A stretch of DNA of 64,000 bases, from contig NC_015976.1 in the NCBI RefSeq assembly GCF_000283515.1, positions 2,636,501 to 2,700,500 of the forward strand, in the 5' to 3' direction. How positions within the stretch are numbered: the first letter of the stretch is position 1; each line of letters opens with the position of its first letter. Both the position numbers and the translations under genes were made by a program. The notes under the pieces were generated by a model. The model had not been told where the DNA came from. It saw nothing but the letters and a program-made list of their open reading frames with translations, and made no database searches. The stretch comes from Sphingobium sp. SYK-6 (GTDB taxonomy: Bacteria > Pseudomonadota > Alphaproteobacteria > Sphingomonadales > Sphingomonadaceae). Of this stretch, positions 31,487-39,536 are shown one piece after another.

Positions 31487-32833
31487 TCAGCGCATCAGGA
31501 CGAGCTCTTCCGCCATGCTGGGATGCAGCGCCACCGTGGCATCGAAATCGGCCTTGGTGAGGCCGGCCTTCACCGCGATGGCGGCGGCCTGCAGAATCTC
31601 GGGCGCATCGGGCGAAAGCATGTGGATGCCGACGACCTGGTCCGTCAGGCCATTGCAGACCAGCTTGTAGAGGCTGCGCTCGTTGCGATTGGCCAGCGTG
31701 TTCTTCATCGGCCGGAAATCGGACGTATAGACCTTCACATTGCCGAGCTTGTTGCGCGCCTCGCCTTCCGTCATCCCCACCGCGCCGATCGGCGGGTGGC
31801 TGAACACGGCGGAGGGAATGCAGTCATAATCCACCGTGCGCGGATTGCCGCCGAACACCGTGTCCGCAAAGGCATGGCCCTCGCGGATCGCCACGGGCGT
31901 GAGCTGCACGCGGTTGGTGACGTCCCCCACGGCATAGATGCTCTCGACATTGGTGCGGCTGTGGGCATCCACCTTGATCGCGCCCTTCTCGATCTCGACG
32001 CCGGCATTCTCCAGCCCGAGCCCGTCGATCTTGGGATTGCGCCCGGTGGCAAAAAGCACGAGATCCGTCTCGATGGGCGCGCCGCCAGTGATGAAGACCT
32101 TGAGCGAGCCGTCTTCCTGCTTCTCGATCTTCTCCAGCGGCGCGTTGAAGCGGAACTGGATGCCCTTGGACATGCTGATCTGCAGCAGACGGTCACGAAT
32201 CTGTTCGTCATAGCCGCGCAGGATCTGGTCGCCGCGCAGCACCAGCGTCACCTGGCAGGCGAATTCGTGGAAGATGCCGGCAAATTCATTGGCGATATAG
32301 CCGCCGCCGAAGATGGCGACGCGGCGCGGCATCTTTTCCAGGTGGAAGACTTCGTTCGAGGTAATGCCCAGCTCCGCGCCGGGCACGTCCGGCACGTTCG
32401 GCCAGGCACCGGTAGCGACGAGGATATATTTCGCCTTCACCAGCCTGCCGCTGGCAAGGCGCACCTCATGCGGCCCCTCGATCGTGGCGCGTTCGTGGAA
32501 CGTGATGACCTTGTTGTTGTCCAGCGTCTGCTGGTACAGCCCCTCCAGTCGCGACACTTCCCCGATCACATTGTCGCGCAGCGTCGGCCAGTCGAAGGCG
32601 CAATCCGGCACATTCCAGCCGAAGCGGCGCGCGTCCTTGAGATCCTCGGCGAAATGCGCGCCATAGACGAGAAGCTTCTTGGGCACGCAGCCCCGGATGA
32701 CACAGGTCCCGCCGACCTTGTGCTCCTCAGCCACGGCGACCCGCGCACCATGCCCGGCCGCCACGCGCGAGGCCCGGACGCCCCCCGAGCCTGCGCCGAT
32801 CACGAACAGGTCGAAATCATAGTCGTCGCTCAT
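31487..32833 (-). CDS. gor: Glutathione-disulfide reductase
   Basis: A cytosolic FAD/NADPH disulfide reductase that keeps glutathione reduced. The 448-aa protein has the FAD motif 'FDLFVIGAGSGGVRASRVAA', the redox pair Cys44/Cys49 in 'GGTCVIRGCVPKK', the NADPH motif 'AIFGGGYIANEFAGIF' and the C-terminal catalytic base region 'ALHPSMAEELVLMR' of the dimer partner. The ATG at 32833 has GAGGAT upstream. It sits 18 bp past the convergent ScfR-type gene. In aromatic-degrading sphingomonads, glutathione also serves GST-based ether cleavage, which fits the GST at 37.1 kb. Confidence 0.95.
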   Translation of the reverse strand: MSDDYDFDLFVIGAGSGGVRASRVAAGHGARVAVAEEHKVGGTCVIRGCVPKKLLVYGAHFAEDLKDARRFGWNVPDCAFDWPTLRDNVIGEVSRLEGLYQQTLDNNKVITFHERATIEGPHEVRLASGRLVKAKYILVATGAWPNVPDVPGAELGITSNEVFHLEKMPRRVAIFGGGYIANEFAGIFHEFACQVTLVLRGDQILRGYDEQIRDRLLQISMSKGIQFRFNAPLEKIEKQEDGSLKVFITGGAPIETDLVLFATGRNPKIDGLGLENAGVEIEKGAIKVDAHSRTNVESIYAVGDVTNRVQLTPVAIREGHAFADTVFGGNPRTVDYDCIPSAVFSHPPIGAVGMTEGEARNKLGNVKVYTSDFRPMKNTLANRNERSLYKLVCNGLTDQVVGIHMLSPDAPEILQAAAIAVKAGLTKADFDATVALHPSMAEELVLMR

Positions 32834-32960
32834 GGGATATCCTCACCGGGCTGATTATCGGTCACGCGCATATGGGCAGGCACAAGCGGCGGCGCAAAGC
32901 AATTTTGCTTGCGAGGTTGATAGTGTCCGGCAGGAACCACCACCCTCGCCGCGCATGGCC

Positions 32961-34475
32961 TTATCCCAGCGCCAGCTCGATCAGCGCCATCGTGCTCGGA
33001 TCGAAGCCCTGCGCGCCTTCCTGCTCGATGCTCCTGGCGATCTCCTTGCCCAGCTCCACGCCGAACTGATCGAAGCTGTTGATCTCCATCAGCACGCCAT
33101 TGGCAAAGGTGCGGTGCTCGTAGAACGCGATCAGCGCGCCCAGGGTATGGGGCGTGAGCGCATCGATGAGGATCGTCGTCGAGGGGCGATTGCCGGGATA
33201 GGCCCGGGCGGGATCGGCGGCATTCTCGCGCCCCTGCATCAGCGCCGCGCCCTGCGCGAAGCAGTTGACCAGCAAGGTCTGGTGATGAGCGGGATCGAGA
33301 TTGTCGCCCGCTTCCGTGACCGCCACGAACTCGACCGGCACGACATGCGTGCCCTGATGGAGAAGCTGGAACACGGCATGCTGGGCATCGGTGCCCACGC
33401 CGCCCCAGGTGATGGCCGCCGTCGGCCCGTCCACCGGCGTGCCATCCGCCTTCACCGATTTGCCGTTGCTCTCCATCTCCAGCTGCTGGAGATAGTCGGG
33501 CAGCAGACGCAGGCGCTCGTCATAAGCGAAGACGGCGCGGGTCTGGCAACCCATGACACGCGCATAATATTGATCGACGAAAGCCGCGCGCAGCGGTGCG
33601 TTCGCCAGCGGGCCGGCATGGCGGAAATGCCGGTCCATGGCGGCGGCGCCTTCCAGCAGCGCTTCGAACCCGTCCCAGCCCAGTGCCAGCGCGGCGGGAA
33701 AGCCGATGGACGACCAGAGCGAATAGCGCCCGCCCACACTCTCGGAAAAGCCGAGAATGCGCGTCTCGTCCACGCCCCATTCGATCGCCTTGTCCGGCGC
33801 GGCGGTGAGCGCGACCACCTGTCCATAAGGGTCTTCCACGCCCGCGCGTGTCATCCAGTCGATGGCGCTTGCCGCGTTGAGCATCGTTTCGGTGGTGGTG
33901 AAGGTCTTGGACGCGATGACGAGCAAGGTGCAGGCCGGATCGAAGCGGGCCATCGCTTCCTCCAGCGCCACCCCGTCGACATTGGACACGATGGCGACGT
34001 CATAGCGGTCCGCGCTGCGGGCCAGCGCATCTACGAGCAGATCCGGCCCGAGCGCCGATCCGCCGATGCCGACATGGAGGATGTGGCGAATCTCGCCCAG
34101 CGCACCGGCCTCGATCGCGTCGATGAGCGTGCGCATCCGGGCCTTGTGCTCGCGCGCCGCTTCCACGCTCGCCGCCTTGCCTTCGCCGCGCTCGGCACTG
34201 TGCTCGACCGCGCGCCCTTCGGTGACGTTGATCGCCTCGCCATTGAACATCGCCGCGCGCCGGCCGGAAAAATCCACCGCCTCGGCAAGCTCCGCGAACA
34301 GCGCGAGCGCCTCGCCGGTCAGATGCGTCTTGGAGAAATCGAAGCGCAGTGCCCCTTCCTCCACTACATGCGCGGCCAGCCGCCCGAAATCCGCCCCGAA
34401 AAGCGCCCGCAGGTCGGGGACATCAAGGGCTTTGAGAGCGTTCCAGCAAGCGGCAATGCGATCAGTCTCAGCCAT
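32961..34475 (-). CDS. pgi: Glucose-6-phosphate isomerase
   Basis: Interconverts glucose 6-phosphate and fructose 6-phosphate. The 504-aa protein carries 'HVGIGGSALGPDLLVDAL', 'VIASKTFTTTETMLNA', 'GGRYSLWSSIGFPAAL' and the late segment 'SFDQFGVELGKEIARSIE', all PGI signatures. The ATG at 34475 has AAGGATCGC upstream. No flanking sugar genes are present, so the neighbourhood gives no further clue. Confidence 0.96.
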   Translation of the reverse strand: MAETDRIAACWNALKALDVPDLRALFGADFGRLAAHVVEEGALRFDFSKTHLTGEALALFAELAEAVDFSGRRAAMFNGEAINVTEGRAVEHSAERGEGKAASVEAAREHKARMRTLIDAIEAGALGEIRHILHVGIGGSALGPDLLVDALARSADRYDVAIVSNVDGVALEEAMARFDPACTLLVIASKTFTTTETMLNAASAIDWMTRAGVEDPYGQVVALTAAPDKAIEWGVDETRILGFSESVGGRYSLWSSIGFPAALALGWDGFEALLEGAAAMDRHFRHAGPLANAPLRAAFVDQYYARVMGCQTRAVFAYDERLRLLPDYLQQLEMESNGKSVKADGTPVDGPTAAITWGGVGTDAQHAVFQLLHQGTHVVPVEFVAVTEAGDNLDPAHHQTLLVNCFAQGAALMQGRENAADPARAYPGNRPSTTILIDALTPHTLGALIAFYEHRTFANGVLMEINSFDQFGVELGKEIARSIEQEGAQGFDPSTMALIELALG

Positions 34476-34662
34476 GCGATCCTTCTTTCCCCTCGGGTTT
34501 CACCGGGGGGCATATCCAATCGCAGGCCCCATTGCACCCCCTCAGGCCGGTCGCGCAAACGCAGTCCGTCCGATGCCCGGCGCTTGACGCCGCACGCATG
34601 GGCCCGCAAAGACGGCGAACGGGCCGTCCGGCCCCGGCCAACTCCAGGAAAGCGCGCGTTCC

Positions 34663-35481
34663 ATGTCCCAGAAATCCGAAACGCGGGATCTCCTGACGTT
34701 TCTGCTCAAGCTGGCGCTGGTCGTTCTGCTGATCCGCTCGCTGCTCGTCGCGCCGTTCAACATCCCGTCCGAATCGATGCAGCCCCGCCTGCTGATCGGG
34801 GATTATCTGCTCGTCTCGAAATGGCCTTATGGCTATTCGCGCTACAGCTTCCCCTTCCATCCCGACCTGTTCGAGGGCCGCATCATGGGCAGCGACCCCG
34901 AGCGCGGCGATGTCGTGGTGTTCGCCTCGCCCCGCAATCCGCGCGAGGACTGGATCAAGCGCGTGATCGGCCTGCCGGGCGATACGGTGCAGGTGCGCGA
35001 AGGCACGGTCTATCTCAATGGCCAGCCCGTTCCCCGGCGCCGGGTGGACGATCTCGTCATTCCGGTGACGGCCAACATGACCAGCGCAGCGCGCAACGAG
35101 CGGGCGCTCTCGCCCTGCTTCCGCTCCGATTTCGAGTTCACCGACCCCAAGGGGGATGCATTCTGCCGCTATCCGCGGTTCCGCGAGACGCTGCCCAACG
35201 GCAAGAGCTACGAAGTGCTGGACCTGATCGACAGCGCGGCCGACAATACCGGCGTCTATGTGGTTCCGGAGGACCATGTGTTCGTCATGGGTGACAATCG
35301 CGATCGCAGCGCCGACAGCCGCATCCCGCAGGAAGAAGGCGGCGTGGGCGCCTTGCCGATCGACCATCTGATCGGCCGCGCGATGGTCAGCTTCTTCTCC
35401 ACCGACGGGTCGGCCAATCTGCTGCTCCCCTGGACCTGGCTCACCGCCGCCCGGGCCGAACGCATCGGCGAGGGCTTTTGA
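34663..35481 (+). CDS. lepB: Signal peptidase I
   Basis: An inner-membrane serine protease that removes signal peptides from Sec and Tat substrates. The 272-aa protein has one N-terminal membrane helix ('LTFLLKLALVVLLIRSLLV'), catalytic Ser38 in 'PSESMQP', catalytic Lys99 in 'DWIKRVIGLPGD' and the C-terminal box 'FVMGDNRDRSADSR'. The stop overlaps the rnc start (TTGA), and lepB-rnc-era is a common bacterial operon order. Confidence 0.96.
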   Translation: MSQKSETRDLLTFLLKLALVVLLIRSLLVAPFNIPSESMQPRLLIGDYLLVSKWPYGYSRYSFPFHPDLFEGRIMGSDPERGDVVVFASPRNPREDWIKRVIGLPGDTVQVREGTVYLNGQPVPRRRVDDLVIPVTANMTSAARNERALSPCFRSDFEFTDPKGDAFCRYPRFRETLPNGKSYEVLDLIDSAADNTGVYVVPEDHVFVMGDNRDRSADSRIPQEEGGVGALPIDHLIGRAMVSFFSTDGSANLLLPWTWLTAARAERIGEGF

Positions 35482-36149
35482 GCGGCGCCGCGCCAGACGC
35501 ATGGCTTGCCGGCCTCATTGGCCGCGCGCCGCGCGACAAGGCGCTGTATGAGCAGGCGCTCACCCATGGCAGTGCCAGCGCCGATCATTATGAGCGGCTG
35601 GAATTCCTCGGCGACCGGGTGCTGGGCCTCGTCATGGCGGACTGGCTCTACCAGCGCTTCCCTCAGGAAAAGGAAGGCCAGCTTTCCCGCCGCTTCAACC
35701 ATCTGGTAGCCGGCGGCACCTGCGCCCGGGTGGCCCGGGCGATCGGCGTGCGCGCGCATCTGCGCCTCGGCAAGCAGGCACGCGACGATGGCGCGGTGGA
35801 CAGCGACAATGTGCTCGGTGACGTGATGGAAGCGCTCATCGGCGCGCTTTATCTCGATGCCGGCATGGACGCGGCGACCGGCTTCGTGCGGCGGCTGTGG
35901 GAAGGCGAGCTGGACAGTCAGGCCAGCGCGCCCAAGCATCCCAAGTCCGCACTCCAGGAATGGGCGGCCGCGAACAATCGCCGCCCCCCGGAATACAGCC
36001 TTGTCGAGCGCAGCGGACCCCAGCATGCATTGCGCTTCACGGTCAGCGTCACCATCAAGGGCGCTGGCGAGGCGCGCGGAGAAGGCCATTCCAAGCAGGA
36101 AGCGGAAACCGCTGCTGCCACGGCGCTGCTGACGAAATTGTCGGGATGA
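35478..36149 (+). CDS. rnc: Ribonuclease III
   Basis: A double-strand-specific endoribonuclease for rRNA and mRNA processing. The 223-aa protein begins at a TTG (35478) that overlaps the lepB stop, so translation is probably coupled. The catalytic signature 'ERLEFLGDRVLGL' (~38-50) has Arg where many RNase III proteins have Ser. 'DNVLGDVMEALIGALYLDAG' holds the second acidic cluster. A C-terminal dsRNA-binding domain follows ('PKSALQEWAAANNRRPPEY', 'GHSKQEAETAAATALL'). Confidence 0.95.
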   Translation: MSGAAPDAWLAGLIGRAPRDKALYEQALTHGSASADHYERLEFLGDRVLGLVMADWLYQRFPQEKEGQLSRRFNHLVAGGTCARVARAIGVRAHLRLGKQARDDGAVDSDNVLGDVMEALIGALYLDAGMDAATGFVRRLWEGELDSQASAPKHPKSALQEWAAANNRRPPEYSLVERSGPQHALRFTVSVTIKGAGEARGEGHSKQEAETAAATALLTKLSG

Positions 36150-36227
36150 AGCCCTCGGCGCTTCGACCGGCCGAACAGGAACACGGAACCCGGGCAGGAC
36201 GGCGGTTCCGGACGAACGGAGACATGA

Positions 36228-37136
36228 TTGAACGCGAATGAAAAGCCCCAGCATTGCGGCGTGATTGCCGTCGTGGGTGCGCCCAATGCGGGCAAGTCGA
36301 CGCTGGTGAATGCGCTGGTGGGCCAGAAGGTGGCGATCACCAGCCCCAAGGCCCAGACGACGCGCACACGCGTACTGGGCATCGCCATCCAGGACGAGAC
36401 CCAGCTCGTGCTGGTGGACACGCCCGGCATCTTCCAGCCCTCCCGGCGGCTCGACCGCGCGATGGTGCAGGCCGCATGGGGCGGCACGCAGGATGCGGAC
36501 CTGATCGCGCTCGTCGTCGATGGGCGTGCCGGGCTCGGCCCCAAGATGGAGCCGATCCTCGAAGGTCTGGCGACGCGCCCCGAGGCGAAGTGGCTCATCC
36601 TCAACAAGGTCGACATCGCCGCCAAGGACAAGCTGCTGGCGCTGACCAGCAAGCTGCACGAGCGCGTGCCCTTCGCCGAAATCTTCTTCGTGAGCGCGGC
36701 AACCGGTGACGGCCTGCCCGAACTGCGCACCGCGATGATGGCGGCGATGCCCGAAGGTCCCTGGCATTTCCCCGCCGATCAGGTGTCGGACGCGACCGAC
36801 CGCCTCCTCGCCACGGAGATCACCCGCGAGCAGCTCTATCACCAGCTGCACGACGAGCTGCCCTATCAGAGCGCGGTGGAGACCGAGCAGTACAAGGAGC
36901 GCGAGGACGGATCAGTCGAGATCCACCAGCAGATCCTCGTCGCGCGTCCCACGCAGCGCGGGATCATCCTGGGCAAGGGCGGGCAGCGGTTGAAGGAGAT
37001 CGGCTCAAAGGCCCGTGCCGAGCTTGCCGCCCTGCTCGGCTGCAAGGTGCATCTCTACCTGCACGTCAAGGTGAAGGAAGGCTGGGACGAGGACCGCCAG
37101 GTGTGGCGCGACATCGGTATGGACTGGGTGGAGTAA
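36228..37136 (+). CDS. era: GTPase Era
   Basis: An essential GTPase that binds 16S rRNA and helps 30S assembly. The 302-aa protein has G1 'GAPNAGKSTLVNAL', G3 'DTPGIF', G4 'NKVD', and a C-terminal KH domain ('TQRGIILGKGGQRLKEIGSKAR'). The start is a TTG at 36228, preceded by GGAG at 6-nt spacing; no in-frame ATG lies near, since the nearby ATGs are in other frames. The 78-bp gap to rnc is consistent with one operon. Confidence 0.95.
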   Translation: MNANEKPQHCGVIAVVGAPNAGKSTLVNALVGQKVAITSPKAQTTRTRVLGIAIQDETQLVLVDTPGIFQPSRRLDRAMVQAAWGGTQDADLIALVVDGRAGLGPKMEPILEGLATRPEAKWLILNKVDIAAKDKLLALTSKLHERVPFAEIFFVSAATGDGLPELRTAMMAAMPEGPWHFPADQVSDATDRLLATEITREQLYHQLHDELPYQSAVETEQYKEREDGSVEIHQQILVARPTQRGIILGKGGQRLKEIGSKARAELAALLGCKVHLYLHVKVKEGWDEDRQVWRDIGMDWVE

Positions 37137-37146
37137 GGCCGGCCGG

Positions 37147-37773
37147 TCACCGGCTGTAGGCATAGGGTCCGCCCTTCTCCAGCGCCGTCCGATAAGCCGG
37201 CCGGGCATGCACCTTGTCCAGCCACGCGGTAATATTCGGTCGCTCCTCGCTAAGCCCGCCGCGCGCACGGGCGGCCTCCAGCGGAAAGCTCATCATGATG
37301 TCGGCGCCACTGATCTGCTCGCCGGCGAACCAGGGACGCTGCGCAAGCTCTGCTTCGATATAGTCCAGATGCACGTCGATCATCGGCTGGATGCGGCGCA
37401 TCGCGATCCTGCCCATGATCGGCACGCGGCTGAGCACCAGCTTCACGAGGAGCGGCGGCATCACCGATCCTTCCGCATAATGCAGGAACATCCGGTAGCG
37501 CAGCGCCGCGTCCCGCCCCGCCGGCGGCCCGAACCGTCCGTCCGCCTTCTCGACCAGATACTCCACGATGGCGCCGCTCTCGGCGATCACGCGCCCCTCA
37601 TCCTCGATCACCGGCGCCTTGCCGAGTGGATGGACGCGCCGCAGCTCGGGCGGCGCGAAGAGCGTCGCGGGATCGCGCTGATAGCGCCGGATCTCATAAG
37701 GCAGACCCAGTTCCTCCAGCAGCCACAGCACACGCTGCGAGCGGGAATTGTCGAGATGGTGGACGATGATCAT
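37147..37773 (-). CDS. Glutathione S-transferase family protein
   Basis: A 208-aa protein with an N-terminal thioredoxin-like domain ('IIVHHLDNSRSQRVLWLLEELGLPYE', quoted in part; 'GKAPVIEDEGRVIAESGAIVEYL') and a C-terminal all-helical domain. The 'HHLDNSRSQR' active-site segment resembles the GST group in which Ser stabilises the thiolate. The ATG at 37773 has AAAGG upstream. It converges on era with 10 bp between the stops. The substrate is unknown. Sphingomonads have many GSTs, including lignin beta-aryl etherases, but this one shows no specific etherase feature I can identify. Confidence 0.9.
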   Translation of the reverse strand: MIIVHHLDNSRSQRVLWLLEELGLPYEIRRYQRDPATLFAPPELRRVHPLGKAPVIEDEGRVIAESGAIVEYLVEKADGRFGPPAGRDAALRYRMFLHYAEGSVMPPLLVKLVLSRVPIMGRIAMRRIQPMIDVHLDYIEAELAQRPWFAGEQISGADIMMSFPLEAARARGGLSEERPNITAWLDKVHARPAYRTALEKGGPYAYSR

Positions 37774-38017
37774 GGCGACCTTTCCGAAAGCGCGATCCAG
37801 CGCGCCGTCTGATTTCCCTTCGCACCCCCGCATACAACGCGCGAGGCGGCGCGCCTATCCGCCTCCGCGACAGGATGACCAGGAGCGCGTCCCGGAAGTT
37901 CCGCTCCGATAGACAAAATCAACGTCACCGCTTGACCCCATGCCGCCCAGCAGGCAGCACGCCGCCTGTAGCGTCGGAACGCGCCGAAATCGATTTGTAC
38001 GCAGTCAGGAGAGAAGC

Positions 38018-38902
38018 ATGAGCAATCGCCGCATGGTCACGATCGCGCCCACCGGGGGCACGACCTTCAAGAGCGCCAATCCGGCGCTGCCGACCCAGCC
38101 GCAGGAAATCGCCGACGACGTCTATGCCTGCTACAAGGCCGGCGCCGCCATCGCCGCGATCCACGCGCGCCGGCCGGACGACGAGGCGACCTGCAATCCG
38201 GCGATCTATCGCGACATCAATGACCGCATCCGCGCGAAATGCGACATCATCCTCAACAACTCCACTGGCGGCGGCAACAGCGGCGACATGCTGATCGAGC
38301 GGCCCGATGGCATGTTCGAGAACAGCTTCGAGGAGCGATTGAAGGGCACCGAGGGCGGCGCGGAAATGTGCACCTTCGACGGCGTGACCGTGGTCGACAC
38401 GATCAGCGGCAAGGATGTGCTTGTCATCACCCCGCCCTCGCGCTGCGAGACGCTGGTCAAGGCCATGGTCGACAAGGGTATCAAGCCGGAATGGGAAGTC
38501 TTCTCGCCCGAGCACATCCTGCAGGACGTCACCCGGCTCATCCAGAAAGGCTATGACAAGCCGCCTTATTACATCAACATCGTGCTGGGCGGCGAGAAGG
38601 GCTTTCAGGGCGCCATGCCCTATACGCCCGACATCCTCGATTTCATGGTGAAGTGCCTGCCGCCCCAGTCGATCTGGTGCATCTCCGGCATCGGGCCGGC
38701 GCAGCTCCCGGCCACCACCCAGGCGCTGCTGCTCGGCGGCCATGTCCGCGTCGGCCTGGAGGACAATCATTATTATTCGCGCGGGGTAAAGGCGACCAAT
38801 CTCATGCTGATCGAGCGGCAGGTCCGCATCATGGCTGAGATGGGCTACGAGCCCATGTCCGCCGCGGAATCGCGCGAACTGCTCGGCCTGAATCCGGTCT
38901 GA
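38018..38902 (+). CDS. BKACE-family (DUF849) beta-keto acid cleavage protein with altered metal motif
   Basis: A 294-aa TIM-barrel protein of the 3-keto-5-aminohexanoate cleavage (BKACE) family, which splits beta-keto acids with acetyl-CoA. The start ATG 38018 follows AGGAGAGAAGC. Family features are 'TIAPTGGTTFKSANPALPTQ', 'ILNNSTGGGNSGDM', 'EVFSPEHILQD' and 'GGHVRVGLEDNHYY' with Glu248. The usual His-x-His metal pair is Ala47-Ile48-His49 here ('AAIHARRPDD'), so one zinc ligand is missing. It may form a subfamily with different metal binding or chemistry. It stands alone between a GST gene and a hypothetical gene. Confidence 0.85.
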   Translation: MSNRRMVTIAPTGGTTFKSANPALPTQPQEIADDVYACYKAGAAIAAIHARRPDDEATCNPAIYRDINDRIRAKCDIILNNSTGGGNSGDMLIERPDGMFENSFEERLKGTEGGAEMCTFDGVTVVDTISGKDVLVITPPSRCETLVKAMVDKGIKPEWEVFSPEHILQDVTRLIQKGYDKPPYYINIVLGGEKGFQGAMPYTPDILDFMVKCLPPQSIWCISGIGPAQLPATTQALLLGGHVRVGLEDNHYYSRGVKATNLMLIERQVRIMAEMGYEPMSAAESRELLGLNPV

Positions 38903-39061
38903 GGATGCCCCTCCCCGCCGGACCGAGCGTAGCGCCGGTTCTGCGGGGATTGCGGGGCGCATGATCGTTCCCCCCGCAGCGCGCGACTGCCCAGATTTGA
39001 CTTGCCGCACCGGGCATCTGATACCGGCAGCGCAGCCCCGTGCCGACTGGGAGAGCGCTCC

Positions 39062-39511
39062 GTGAGGAACCATGACGCGATATCCGCCATGAGCGGCCTC
39101 GCCACAGAATTCGCCAACGCCGCCCGCCTCTTCGCGCAGGCGGCCGATCTGCGCGCGGCGCAGGGCGCCGCCGAGGAGGCCGAGACCCTGCGCCGGTCCA
39201 GCGCGCTCAGGCAGGGCATCGCGGACAGGTTGCTCGCCGCCAGCGATAGCGCGCAAGGGCCAGCCGAAGGATCATGGCTTCCCACGCCCGAAGAGATCGA
39301 ATTCGGTATCAAGGCGCGCCTGATGGGCGGCCGCGGCACCAGCGCGCTCAACGCCGCCGACCAGCAGCTCTTCGCACGGATCGACGATCTCCTGACCCAT
39401 GGCGCGCCCTCGCGCGACACGCGGGAGATAGTCGCGGCCGCCAGGGAAATGTTGTCGACGGATTCGCGCGCCATTGCGAAGCCATCCGGCTTGCCGCATC
39501 AACCGGGCTGA
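39062..39511 (+). CDS. Hypothetical protein
   Basis: A 149-aa, Ala-rich, mostly helical protein without signal peptide or membrane segment; I do not recognise the family. Codon use has the GC-rich third-position pattern of its neighbours, which supports coding. GTG 39062 is preceded by GGGAGAG; an ATG at 39089 is an alternative start. The 3' end lies 26 bp before the Kef-type antiporter ATG, so the two may be cotranscribed, which would hint at a regulatory or stress-related partner role. Confidence 0.5.
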   Translation: MRNHDAISAMSGLATEFANAARLFAQAADLRAAQGAAEEAETLRRSSALRQGIADRLLAASDSAQGPAEGSWLPTPEEIEFGIKARLMGGRGTSALNAADQQLFARIDDLLTHGAPSRDTREIVAAAREMLSTDSRAIAKPSGLPHQPG

Positions 39512-39536
39512 CGCTCGCGAGCAGGGAAAGGGAAGC

